Below, piece after piece: positions 47,272 through 58,400 of a stretch of 64,000 nt of DNA. The DNA is from Microtetraspora malaysiensis. Lineage in GTDB: Bacteria > Actinomycetota > Actinomycetes > Streptosporangiales > Streptosporangiaceae. How positions within the stretch are numbered: position 1 is the stretch's first letter; each line of letters opens with the position of its first letter. A program made the position numbers and the translations under genes. The notes under the pieces were generated by a model, which saw only the letters and a list, made by a program, of their open reading frames with translations, had not been told where the DNA came from and did no database searches. Location: positions 1 through 64,000 of the forward strand of contig NZ_BBYJ01000031.1 of the NCBI RefSeq assembly GCF_001528665.1, given 5' to 3'.

Positions 47272-48843
47272 ATGCGTGAAACCCCCTGGTGGCATGACGC
47301 CGTCGTCTACGAGATCTACGTCCGCAGCTTCGCCGACTCCACCGGTGACGGGGTCGGCGATCTCGCCGGCGTGCGGAGTCGGCTGCCCTACCTCGCGGAC
47401 CTGGGCGTCGACGCGATCTGGCTGACCCCGTTCTATCGCTCCCCCATGGCGGACGGCGGCTACGACGTCGCGGACTACCGCGACGTCGATCCGCTCTTCG
47501 GCACTCTGGACGAATTCGACGACCTGGTGGCGGACGCGCACGGCCAGGGGCTGCGGCTGATGGTCGACATCGTCCCCAACCACAGCTCCGCCGCCCACCC
47601 CTGGTTCCAGAAGGCCCTGAACGCGCCTGAGAGCTCGCCTGAGCGCGATCGGTACATCTTCCGGCCCTCCCCACCCGGACGGCCGGACACGGAGCCGAAC
47701 AACTGGCTCTCGGTCTTCGGCGGGCCCGCGTGGACCCGGCTGCCGGACGGCGATTGGTACCTCCACCTCTTCGCGCCCCAGCAGCCCGATTTCAACTGGA
47801 ACAACCCGGAAGTGCGGGAAGACTTCCTCACCACGCTGCGGTTCTGGCTGGATCGGGGCGTGGACGGCTTCCGCATCGACGTCGCCATGGGCCTGCACAA
47901 GGCGGAGGGGCTACCCGACACCGCCCTCGGGTTCGGCGCCCGGTCGCCCATCTGGAGCCGCCCTGAGGTGCACCAGGTCTTTCGCGAGTGGCGCGCCGTG
48001 CTCGACTCCTATCCCGGCGACCGCGCCGCGGTGGGCGAGGTCTGGACGGATTCGGCCGAGGACCTCGCCCTTTACGTCCGCTCCGACGAGCTGCACCAGA
48101 GCTTCAACTTCGCCTGGCTCGAGGCGCCCTGGTCGGCCGGCGCGTTCCGCGAGGTCATCGAGACCACGCTGGCGGCGATGCGGGCGCCCACGTGGGTGCT
48201 GTCCAATCACGACGTCGTACGGCAGGCCACCCGCTACGGCGAGGGCGCGGCGGATCCGGGGGCCGGGCTCGCCAGGGCGTGTGCCGCCTTGCTGGCGATG
48301 CTCGCCCTCCCTGGGTCGGCATACCTCTACCAAGGGGAGGAATTAGGACTAACCGAGGTAAAGAACCTTCCGTCGGAAGTACGTCAGGACCCCGTCTATT
48401 TCCGAACGAAGGGGGCGATGCCCGGTCGGGACGGCTGCCGGGTGCCGCTCCCCTGGTCGGGGACGGCCCCGCCGTTCGGCTTCGGATCGGGCGGGTCGTG
48501 GCTGCCGCAACCGCCCGAGTGGGCGGGGCTGACCATGGAACGGCAGATGACGGACCCCGGCTCCAGTTTGTCGTTCTATCGCCGGGCGCTGGCCGCGCGC
48601 CGATCCCTGCGGGGCACGCTGCCGGACACGATCACCTGGCTGGACGCCCCCGCCGGCGCCCTGGTCTTCTCCCGCGACCCGCTGGTCTGCGCCGTCAACT
48701 GCGGCACCGACCCGGTACGGCTACCGCCCCACGAGCGGGTCCTGATCTCCAGCGCTCCCCTGGACGGCGGCATGCTGCCGCCGGACACGGGAGCGTGGCT
48801 GCTGCGCGACCGACCTCTCACTCCTCGACCAAGAAGCGCTTGA
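47272..48843 (+). CDS. aglA: GH13 alpha-glucosidase/alpha-amylase family enzyme
   Basis: 523 residues: WWHDAVVYEIYVRSFADSTGDGVGDL at the N-terminus, DIVPNHSS, GVDGFRIDVAMG with the nucleophile Asp, AVGEVW with the acid/base Glu, and LSNHDVVR with the third Asp. The set fits an alpha-glucosidase/oligo-1,6-glucosidase. Its last 26 bases overlap the convergent thioesterase gene. Confidence 0.92.
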   Translation: MRETPWWHDAVVYEIYVRSFADSTGDGVGDLAGVRSRLPYLADLGVDAIWLTPFYRSPMADGGYDVADYRDVDPLFGTLDEFDDLVADAHGQGLRLMVDIVPNHSSAAHPWFQKALNAPESSPERDRYIFRPSPPGRPDTEPNNWLSVFGGPAWTRLPDGDWYLHLFAPQQPDFNWNNPEVREDFLTTLRFWLDRGVDGFRIDVAMGLHKAEGLPDTALGFGARSPIWSRPEVHQVFREWRAVLDSYPGDRAAVGEVWTDSAEDLALYVRSDELHQSFNFAWLEAPWSAGAFREVIETTLAAMRAPTWVLSNHDVVRQATRYGEGAADPGAGLARACAALLAMLALPGSAYLYQGEELGLTEVKNLPSEVRQDPVYFRTKGAMPGRDGCRVPLPWSGTAPPFGFGSGGSWLPQPPEWAGLTMERQMTDPGSSLSFYRRALAARRSLRGTLPDTITWLDAPAGALVFSRDPLVCAVNCGTDPVRLPPHERVLISSAPLDGGMLPPDTGAWLLRDRPLTPRPRSA

Positions 48844-49246
48844 GATGGGCGAGCTCGTCCTCGGTGAGCCGACGGGGGCGCGCGCCTTGAACGTCGTAGG
48901 CGACCATCACCGAACGCGCCTCGACGAAGACGTGCTCGTCGTCCTTGATCTCGTACGCGAGCGTGAACCGGACCGGCCTGATCTCGGTCACCCAGGTCTC
49001 GACGCGTACCGGATCGGGGCGGAACGTCAGCGGGTGGCGGTAGTCGATCTCGTGCCGGGCGACCACCAGGCCCCGGTGCGGACGGTCGCCCTCGCGGAGC
49101 CGATCGACGACGAGCATGCCGAGCCGCGCGTCCTCCAGGAAGTCGAAGAACCGCACGTTGTTGACATGGCCGAGGCTGTCGATGTCCCCGAAGCGGACCT
49201 GCCGGTGGAAGACGTGTCGCCGGTCGGCGGGGGTGGCGGCACTCAT
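48818..49246 (-). CDS. Hotdog-fold acyl-CoA thioesterase
   Basis: 142 residues from the ATG at 49246. Motif VRFGDIDSLGHVNNVRFFDFLEDAR is the 4-hydroxybenzoyl-CoA thioesterase signature with the catalytic Asp. The frame is open further upstream but the conserved part begins here; the RBS is poor. Same place as the thioesterase between aglA and the ABC-F gene in mycobacteria. Confidence 0.9.
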   Translation of the reverse strand: MSAATPADRRHVFHRQVRFGDIDSLGHVNNVRFFDFLEDARLGMLVVDRLREGDRPHRGLVVARHEIDYRHPLTFRPDPVRVETWVTEIRPVRFTLAYEIKDDEHVFVEARSVMVAYDVQGARPRRLTEDELAHLKRFLVEE

Positions 49247-49415
49247 GACAGTACGGCCGACAGCACGGCCGGCGCCGTCGGAGAGAGGTTGTCCGGACAC
49301 ACCGGAAACCGTATTCCACCCGCGGTTTCCGCACGCGGGCGGGGTCGCGACGAGCACCGGCCGAGGCCGGGACCGGCCCCCTGCCCCGGCGACCTGCGCC
49401 GGGGCCAAGGGTCGG

Positions 49416-49577
49416 CTAGGGAGTGTCTGACAAATGCTGCCCGTAGCGAGCGCGGATCCAGGTGGATGCATCGCAAGGCGGAGGAGGAGGCCGTAGCGGA
49501 GCCTACGGCCGACGACGACAACGCGGCGAGGCGCCGTCTGGGCCGCGCGCAGCAGGGCTTGATTTGTCAGACACGAC

Positions 49578-49581
<4 letters not shown>
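49416..49581. mobile_element. MITE-like inverted-repeat element, copy B (166 bp)
   Basis: Terminal inverted repeats: left CTAGGGAGTGTCTGACAAAT, right (reverse complement) CTAGGTCGTGTCTGACAAAT, 18 of 20 identical. The interior contains a perfect palindrome GGCCGTAG-CGGAGC-CTACGGCC and about 85 bp shared with copy A. The right-hand CTAG includes the TAG stop codon of ettA. No coding capacity. Confidence 0.75.
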
Positions 49582-51242
<1,661 letters not shown>

Positions 51243-51273
51243 GACTCCAAGGGTAGTGGCACCCACGGTAGCT

Positions 51274-52569
51274 TCAGCCGGTCATCTCATCCCCTGTGCG
51301 CGGTGGAGGAGCCGTGGGACGCGCAGGGAGGCAGATGCGGTCACGGCCGAGCTCCTTGGCCCGGTAGAGGGCGAGATCCGCGGCGGCGAGCAACTCGATG
51401 AGATCGTTGCCGTGCATGTTCATGATGGCCACTCCGGCCGAGATCGTCACGGTGACCATGGCGTGGTCGGCCGGGACCGCCATGCGCCCCACCCGGGAGC
51501 GCAACCGCTCGGCCACCCGCCTGGCCTCGGTGACGTCGGCCCGCGGCAACAGGATCACGAACTCTTCGCCGCCGAACCTGCCGACCACGTCGTAGTCGCG
51601 CAGCTGGCTGCGCAGCGTGCCGGCGACCCCGATCAGCACCTGGTCGCCGACGAGGTGGCCGTAGGTGTCGTTGACCCGCTTGAAGTGGTCGATGTCGACG
51701 ATGAGCAGCGCGAGCGTCTCGCCGGTGCGCCGGGCGCGGACGATCTCGGTGTCCGCCTCGCGCTGCCAGGCGGCGGCGTTGAGCAGCCCGGTCTTCGGGT
51801 CGGTGCGCGCGGCGGCCTGCAGCTGGGCGTGCAGCAGGCTGCGCTGCAGCAGCACCACCGGCGGCAGCGCGAGCAGCAGCAGCCCCAGGTTGAGCGCGCA
51901 CGCGATGGCGACCGTCACGCCGAGGCAGAGCTCGACGGCGTCGAGCAACGCGCTCTCGCGGTTCCACAGGAGCTCCCGCCACCGGGTGTCGGGATCGGCG
52001 GTGCGCACGGCGATGGCGATGAGCGCGGTGTTGAGCGCGGTGAACAGGACGGCGCAGGCCACCGCCGCGAGAATGGGCAGCGCGCGGCCGCTGGACAGCT
52101 CGCCCGGCGCCGGGATCCACGCGTGGAACGCCACGGAGGCCGCGCACGCGGCCACTCCGATCGCCGCCGCGCTGAAGACCCTCCGGTAGACGACCGTGGC
52201 GCGGACGCGCGCCTGCAGCAGGATCTGCAGCGGGATGGGGGCGAGCAGGGCGTACACCGGTGGGAGCAGCAGCACGACGGGCAGCCACCAGGCCGACAGC
52301 AGGTCGCGGGACACCCCGGCGGGCATGCCGAGCCGTCGGGTGGCCTCGATGCAGACGGCGCCGCACACCGTCAGGGCGGCGAACGCGGCAAGGTGCGAGA
52401 GGTGGAACGGCGTCGCGATCAGCAGGTACGCGATCGCGGCCAGGTCCAGCGCGACGATGCCGAAGAAGTAGACGACGAGAGGACGGCGCTGGGCCAGCAG
52501 GGGCCACCGACCGCGCCGCGAGGGCGATCCGTCTCGCGGTGTGGCCGAGGTCTGGCTGGGTGCCGTCAT
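51274..52569 (-). CDS. Membrane diguanylate cyclase (GGDEF)
   Basis: 431 residues from the ATG at 52569 after GGGGAG. Multiple TM helices (about residues 30-255) followed by a GGDEF domain: active-site GGEEF intact, preceded at the right distance by RDYD, an inhibitory I-site for c-di-GMP. DxxTGLLNAAAW and DIDHFKRVNDTYGH are typical. Should make c-di-GMP, which represses sporulation in streptomycetes. No EAL domain. Confidence 0.92.
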   Translation of the reverse strand: MTAPSQTSATPRDGSPSRRGRWPLLAQRRPLVVYFFGIVALDLAAIAYLLIATPFHLSHLAAFAALTVCGAVCIEATRRLGMPAGVSRDLLSAWWLPVVLLLPPVYALLAPIPLQILLQARVRATVVYRRVFSAAAIGVAACAASVAFHAWIPAPGELSSGRALPILAAVACAVLFTALNTALIAIAVRTADPDTRWRELLWNRESALLDAVELCLGVTVAIACALNLGLLLLALPPVVLLQRSLLHAQLQAAARTDPKTGLLNAAAWQREADTEIVRARRTGETLALLIVDIDHFKRVNDTYGHLVGDQVLIGVAGTLRSQLRDYDVVGRFGGEEFVILLPRADVTEARRVAERLRSRVGRMAVPADHAMVTVTISAGVAIMNMHGNDLIELLAAADLALYRAKELGRDRICLPARPTAPPPRTGDEMTG

Positions 52570-52989
52570 CCAGTCTCCCCACGTGTCCGTGCGCTGACTC
52601 CAGCGTCTCACGATGTGTAACACAATAATTGCGGAGTGTGCGTCACGCGACGGGAACCGCTACCTTTGGCAGTCTGTGCCGTCGAATGTCCGGACGGCAG
52701 ACGAGGTAACCGCTCCTTCACCAGGGGGGCCGTGTGGGAAAGGAGCAGCCATGGTGCGGGGTGTGACCTGGACCTAGTAAGGGTGCTCTCGCAGCGACGC
52801 GGAAGTCGCCATCGGCCGATACCCGGACGTTCCACCGTGGGGCACCGGCCGCGCACGGCCGATGCCCTTGCCACCGCACGCTGACCCCTCACCTGCCACC
52901 CTCCGGCACTCCGGGCGCTACCTCCGCCACTCACCGCACACCGCCTCTGGCCCCCCGCGACATCGCTTCCGGTTTCCAGCCACTCGTCG
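52570..52989. other. Gene-free stretch between diguanylate cyclase and ssb
   Basis: 420 bases. A hairpin at 52840-52867 (GGGCA-C-CGGCC / GGCCG-A-TGCCC, loop GCGCAC) is a plausible terminator for the ssb gene, which is read toward it. Near 52612-52630 an AT-rich TTGTGTTACACA block is a likely promoter or operator for the cyclase. No convincing ORF or RNA gene. Confidence 0.45.
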
Positions 52990-53724
52990 TCATGCCGCGA
53001 GCGCATCCGGCACCGTCTCGACCGGCCAGGGCACGTCGCCCGTTTCCCGCCCCTCCATGGCGCTGGAGGACGGGCGCTCGTCCGCACGTTCCGCGGCCTC
53101 GCCCGCAGCGGCATCGCCGGAAGACGCGGACGCCTCCGCCGGATGAGTGCCCCGCCTCTCCGACGGCTGGGCGTCCCCTCCCTCGGCCGGGCGAACGGGC
53201 TGGCTCTCCCGGGCCGCCCGCTGCTCCGCCGGGCGCGGGTCCCGTCTCCCGTCCGGGAGTGCGTCCCGCTCGTCCGCGTGGGGCACGGGCCTCAGCTCCC
53301 ACTCGCGGGTGGCGTCGTCCATGCCCTGCCGGTCCTCACCGCTGGGCGTGCCCGCGAAGGACCGGACCGGCTTCTCGAAGCTCGCGATGCCCCACTTCAG
53401 GTCGTGGCCGAGCGAGCTGGCCTCGACCTCGGCCAGGAACCTCTGCTCGCCCTGCCGGTCCTGGAACTGCTTGATCCGGAGCCTGCCGTACACGACCAGC
53501 GGGTGGCCCTTGCGGACCGACTGGGCGACGTTGTCGGCGAGCGCCCGGTAGCAGCGGATCGTGTAGTACGTCGTGTCCTGAGTGGTCCACGTCTGGGACT
53601 GCCGATCGAGCACCCTGCGGTTGACCGCGAGCCGCAGGCTCGTCGCGCGCGAGCCGTCGGGGAACTGATACTGCCGGGGGTCGGCGGTGACGTTGCCGCT
53701 CAACGTGACGTAGACGTCGCTCAT
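52990..53724 (-). CDS. Single-stranded DNA-binding protein (SsbB-like)
   Basis: 244 residues. N-terminal OB fold (about 1-115): VYVTLSGNVTADPRQYQF, TTYYTIRCYRALADNVAQSVRKGHPLVVYGRLRIK. The C-terminal half is a long disordered, charged tail ending in PWPVETVPDALAA rather than the acidic DDDIPF tip of the main SSB. That and the neighbourhood fit the second SSB, needed for chromosome segregation during sporulation in Streptomyces. Downstream of the dynamin pair, with 115 bases between. Confidence 0.88.
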   Translation of the reverse strand: MSDVYVTLSGNVTADPRQYQFPDGSRATSLRLAVNRRVLDRQSQTWTTQDTTYYTIRCYRALADNVAQSVRKGHPLVVYGRLRIKQFQDRQGEQRFLAEVEASSLGHDLKWGIASFEKPVRSFAGTPSGEDRQGMDDATREWELRPVPHADERDALPDGRRDPRPAEQRAARESQPVRPAEGGDAQPSERRGTHPAEASASSGDAAAGEAAERADERPSSSAMEGRETGDVPWPVETVPDALAA

Positions 53725-53839
53725 GGAGTCCTCCCCAGGTCCGGACCCTCGCCGGACACCGGGGCCGACTCTGCCCGCTCCCCCGCCGGGGGTTCTCCCC
53801 CGAATCCGGTTCTGTGGAAAACCCGGCGCCTGGGGACGG

Positions 53840-55471
53840 TTACTTCCGGGACGCGGCGGCCACGGCTGCGAAGTACTCGTTGTAGCGCCGCAGCTCGCCC
53901 TCGACCGGCGCGACCACCATCTCCTCCGCCACCGCGGCCACCCGGCGACGCATGCCCCTCTCCAGGCGCTCCCGTTCCTTCGCCGCGCCGAGAACGACGA
54001 AGTTCCTGCTCGCCATGCCGGACAGGAGGCCCAGGCCCAGAACGCCGACGATCAGCAACCCGAGCCACGGCAGCAGGCCGACGTCACCGAGGATCTCCAT
54101 CGGCGCCGCGCCCACCTTCAGCACGCCGTACGCGAGGATCGAGCCGGCCCAGGCGACCCCCGCCACGAACAGCACGACGAGAAGGTACTGCCAGATCCTG
54201 AGCAGCCACCACCAGCCGGGGACCCGGTCCAGTGGCGGGGCGACCTGGGACAGCTCGTCGGAGAGCGTCGCGGGCAACTCGCCGGACCTCGACCGCGCCG
54301 CGTCGCGCACGCCCGCCTGCCAGACCTCCGGCATCCCCTGGGTGACACCGTCGGCCAGTGCCTGCACGGCGTTGTCCACCTCCGCCGGCTGGGCGCTGAC
54401 GGCGCTGCCCACGAGGGCGCGGATCTCGTCCTTCACATCGCCGAGCCGCAGGCTGCTCAGCGGGTCGGGCCGCAGCCGGGCCGCCCACCGCGCGTACGGC
54501 CAGCCGACCCAGTCCACGGAGCGTACGCCGTACACGTTCTCCATGGCCTCGCCGACCGCGGAGACGCCGACGGCGTCGCACAGGGCGTCGGTCAGCCCCT
54601 CGCGGCGCGCGCCGTCCACGGCCGGCTCGACGTGCGAGACGTCGGCGACGTCCTTGGTGAGGGGGCTCATCAGCCGGTCGAGGTCCGCCTCCAGCCTCTG
54701 GAAGGCCGCGCGGCGCCGGACCACCGACTCCGCGAGCACCGCCTTGAGGTCGTCGACGCCTTCGCCGGTGACCGCGGAGGTCACGACCACCTGCGGGCCG
54801 TCCACGCCCTCCTTGGAGAGCAGCTCTCTCAGGTCGGCCACGCAGATCTCGCGGTCCTCCGGGGACAACCGGTCCGCGTGGTTGAGCACGAAGACCGTCA
54901 CGGCGTCGTGCCCCGCCAGCTCGGTGACGTAGCGCCGGTGCACGGAGGCGTCCGCGTACTTCTGCGGGTCGAGCACCCACACCACGAGGTCGGAGACCTT
55001 GATCAGCCGGTCGGCCTCGGTGTCGGTGAGCGCCCGGATCGAGTCGTGGTCGGGCAGGTCGAGCAGGATGAGCCCGTGAAGCCGACTCTCCCCCTTGTCC
55101 AGCGCGCTGGCCCGGGCGAAGCGGTGCCGCCACTGGATCTGCAGCCAGTCGAGGAGCGGCCCGGCGCCGTCCAGGCCCCAGACGCAGGCGTGGGTGCGGG
55201 CGGTGGTCGGCCTGCGCACCCCGATGGGCGAGAGTTCGAGGCCGGAGATGGCGTTGAACAGGGACGACTTTCCGCTGCCCGTGCCTCCGGCCAGCGCGAC
55301 CACCGTGTGGTCCGGGGACAGCCTGAGCCGGTCCCCGGCGCGGACGAGCAACTGGGCGGCCTCGGTGAGCGTCGCCTGGTCGGCCCGGCCCGCGCCCAGC
55401 TCGACGAGCCGCGTGAGGGCGGCGAACCTGGCCCCGAGGCCGTACTGGACGTCGGTGGTGCTGGCAGTCAT
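53840..55471 (-). CDS. dynB: Bacterial dynamin-like GTPase, DynB type
   Basis: 543 residues. P-loop AGGTGSGKSS at about 62-70, switch LLDLPDHDS, G4 NHAD; C-terminal part with two TM helices (about 425-450 and 465-485). In Streptomyces DynA and DynB form a membrane complex at sporulation septa. The ATG overlaps the dynA stop (ATGA). Confidence 0.88.
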   Translation of the reverse strand: MTASTTDVQYGLGARFAALTRLVELGAGRADQATLTEAAQLLVRAGDRLRLSPDHTVVALAGGTGSGKSSLFNAISGLELSPIGVRRPTTARTHACVWGLDGAGPLLDWLQIQWRHRFARASALDKGESRLHGLILLDLPDHDSIRALTDTEADRLIKVSDLVVWVLDPQKYADASVHRRYVTELAGHDAVTVFVLNHADRLSPEDREICVADLRELLSKEGVDGPQVVVTSAVTGEGVDDLKAVLAESVVRRRAAFQRLEADLDRLMSPLTKDVADVSHVEPAVDGARREGLTDALCDAVGVSAVGEAMENVYGVRSVDWVGWPYARWAARLRPDPLSSLRLGDVKDEIRALVGSAVSAQPAEVDNAVQALADGVTQGMPEVWQAGVRDAARSRSGELPATLSDELSQVAPPLDRVPGWWWLLRIWQYLLVVLFVAGVAWAGSILAYGVLKVGAAPMEILGDVGLLPWLGLLIVGVLGLGLLSGMASRNFVVLGAAKERERLERGMRRRVAAVAEEMVVAPVEGELRRYNEYFAAVAAASRK

Positions 55472-58400
55472 CGTGCGACCTCAAGGTTGTACGTCGCCTG
55501 GTACAGGCGGGTGGCTGCTGCCTCGTCCGGGATCCCGGCGCCGTCGAGCGTGTCCACGTAGCGCAGGGTCTCCTCGTCGAAGACCATGCCGATGCGGGCG
55601 CGCAGATCGCTCCGGGCCTTGGCGCTGATGTTCCGCAGCGGCTCGGCGCCGAGGAGCGCGCGCAGCAGGCGTTGCGGCAGCGCGCCCGCGCCCCGGCCGG
55701 ACGAGACGTCCGTGGCGCCGTAACCGAGCAGGCCCACCGTGAAGATCAGGGCGAGCGACTCCACATCGAAGGAGACAAACCGAGCCACCGAGCGCTTGGT
55801 CACGCCCTCGGTCCTGATCAGCTCGGTGACGTGGTCCTGCCAGGCGCCGATGGCGCGCGCGGTGCGCTGCGCGACCTCGCCGGACGAGCGGCCGAGGCCG
55901 GGTGTGGCGGCGAGCCGGTCACCCGCGCCCGCCCGCTGCCGCCAGCGCGCGACGACCTCCTCCGCGGCCCGCTCGGCGGCGGAGTTGATCATATTTTCCA
56001 GGGCGCTCCTGATCGCCGTCCTGAGCGCGCGGGCGCGTTCCGGCCCCTGCTGACCCCCCTTGCCGCCCCGCCGGAGCTGGAGAGTGCGGATCAGGTCGCC
56101 GGAGCCGGCGAAGTCCTGCCAGCGGGCCAGCACCTCTCCGCGCAGCAGCGAGCCGTTCCTGGTGGCCTCGTCGATGTCGGCCAGCGCGCCCATGTACGCG
56201 GCGTCCACGTCGGAGCGCAGGTCCGCGCGCAGCGCCACCTGCGTCTCCAGATGCCTGGCCAGCGCGGGCACCCGGTTCCTGAAGCTGTCCAGGACGCCGT
56301 TCAGGGTCGTCCGTACGGCGGCGGCGCGCCGCTCGTCGTCCACGGAGAGGTGGGCCAGCCACATCCGCAGCTCGGAGACCTCCTTGTCGGGAAGCCGCCC
56401 TTCGGTGACCGCCGTCTCCTTGATCACGAAACGCTCGGCGTCGGCCAGGCCGTACTCGTCGAGCATCCGGCCGAAGTGCTTCACGATGACGTCGCGGGAC
56501 TTCTCCGGCACCCGGGACAGCACGATGACCAGCCGCGCGCCGCGTTCCTTGGCCAGCCGCAGCAGGTTCCACGAGGGCGCGTCGGCGTACCGGGAGGCGG
56601 TGGTCACGAACACCCACAGGTCGGCCGCGTCGAGCATCCGATGGGCGATCTCGTGGTGTTCCTCCACGACCGAGTCGATGTCCGGGGTGTCGAGCAGCGC
56701 CACGCCCGGCGGGAGGCGCTCGGTGGTGGACAGCACGACGCTGTCCGCGCCTACGCCCTCGACGGGCCGCTCAAGCCGGGTCAGCCCGCCGAGCAGGTCT
56801 CCCTCGGCGAACCATTCGTGGTCGTCGGGGTGGCACACCAGCACGGGCGTCCCCGTCGTGGGGCGGCGCACGCCCGTCATGCTCACCCGCTGCGCGGCGA
56901 GCGTGTTGACCAGGGTGGACTTGCCCGCCCCGGTCGAGCCCGCGACGACGATCAGCGCGGGTGCGGTGCTCATGTGCACGCGCGGGATGACGTAGTCCTC
57001 AAGCTGGGCCAGCACGGCGGCCTGCGCCTTGCGGGCCTCCTCCGCGCCCGGGATGTCCAGGCCGAAGTGCAGGTCCTCGACGGCCAGGCGGAGCTGGTCC
57101 AGCGCCTCGGTCAGCGCGGCGGAGACGGGTTCCGGCAGCGGCACCGCGCGCACCCGGGCGACGGGGTCCTCGTCAGCCTCTACGACTTCTTCTTCGGCCG
57201 CTGCCTCTTCAGGCTCTTCGACCCGCTCAACCCCGTCGGCCTCGTCGTCCGGGCCGCCGGTCGCGTCCTCCGCGTGCTCGGCGTCGCCCGTCCTGACCTC
57301 GGCGCCGTGAGGCATGCCCTCGGCGGCGCGGAGCCCGACCTCGGCGTCCTCGCTATCCGCCGCGTCGCCGCTCTCGCCCGTGATGGCGCTCGCGTCGCCG
57401 GTCTCGTCCGAGCGCCACGCCTCGTAGGCGAAAACACCCTCGCCGTCGGCCGCGTGTCCGAACGCGGCGGACTCGGCGTCACCGGAGTCGTCCGGCCGAG
57501 GCTCGGATGTCGAGCCGTCCTCGATCTGTCCCGCCCCGTCGGGCCACTCGATCGCTCCGGATCGCCCGGCCTCCTCGGCGTCACCGGAGTCGTCCGGCCG
57601 AGGCTCGGATGTCGAGCCGTCCTCGATCTGTCCCGCCCCGTCGGGCCACTCGATCGCTCCGGATCGCCCGGCCTCCTCGGCTTCCCCGTCGTCCGCCGCG
57701 CCCGGGGCGTCCTCGATCTGCGCGGGATGCCCGTCGCTCTGGAGCGCGTCGATGTCGCGAACGGCCTCGGGGGTGTCCGCGATCTCGCCGACGTGCCCGC
57801 CGTCGCCGGTCACGTCCAGGACGTTCTCGCCGTCCCCGACGGCGAGAACGTCCGGCACACCGGCGTCGTACGGCTCGGCGGGGCCGATGAACACGGTGGT
57901 GGAGTCACCGGAGGCGACGTCACCGTCGGACGCGGTGGCGGAGCGGTCGGCGGCGGTCTCGTCCCCCGCCTCCTCGGCGTGATGCCAGGGCGACGGCGCG
58001 CCCGCGGAGGGCGTATCCGAACCGTCTTCCTGACTGTCCGCCGCGTCGGAGCGATCTGCCCGGTCCGCCGTTCCGTCGTGGACGGGGGGCGCCGCGCGGT
58101 CATCTGACGTGGCGCTCTCGCCGTACGTCCGGTTGTCGTGGGCGGGCGTGCCGGACGTGTCCGGCGCCGCAACGGGGTCGAGGTCGCCGCCCGTCCGGGG
58201 CCGCGTGGTCGCGCTGAAAGCGTCCCAGCCCGAGAGCCCGTCCGCGACGGCGGCGAATCCGGCGCTGACCACATCGGCCAGGTCGGGCTGCCCGGTCGTT
58301 TCCGGCGCTTCGGCGCCCTCGCGGGCGGCGTCGGCGGCGGGTCGCGGCGCGAAGGCGTCCCAGTCGCCCGTCCTCTCCGAACCCGTACGGGCGTCACTCG

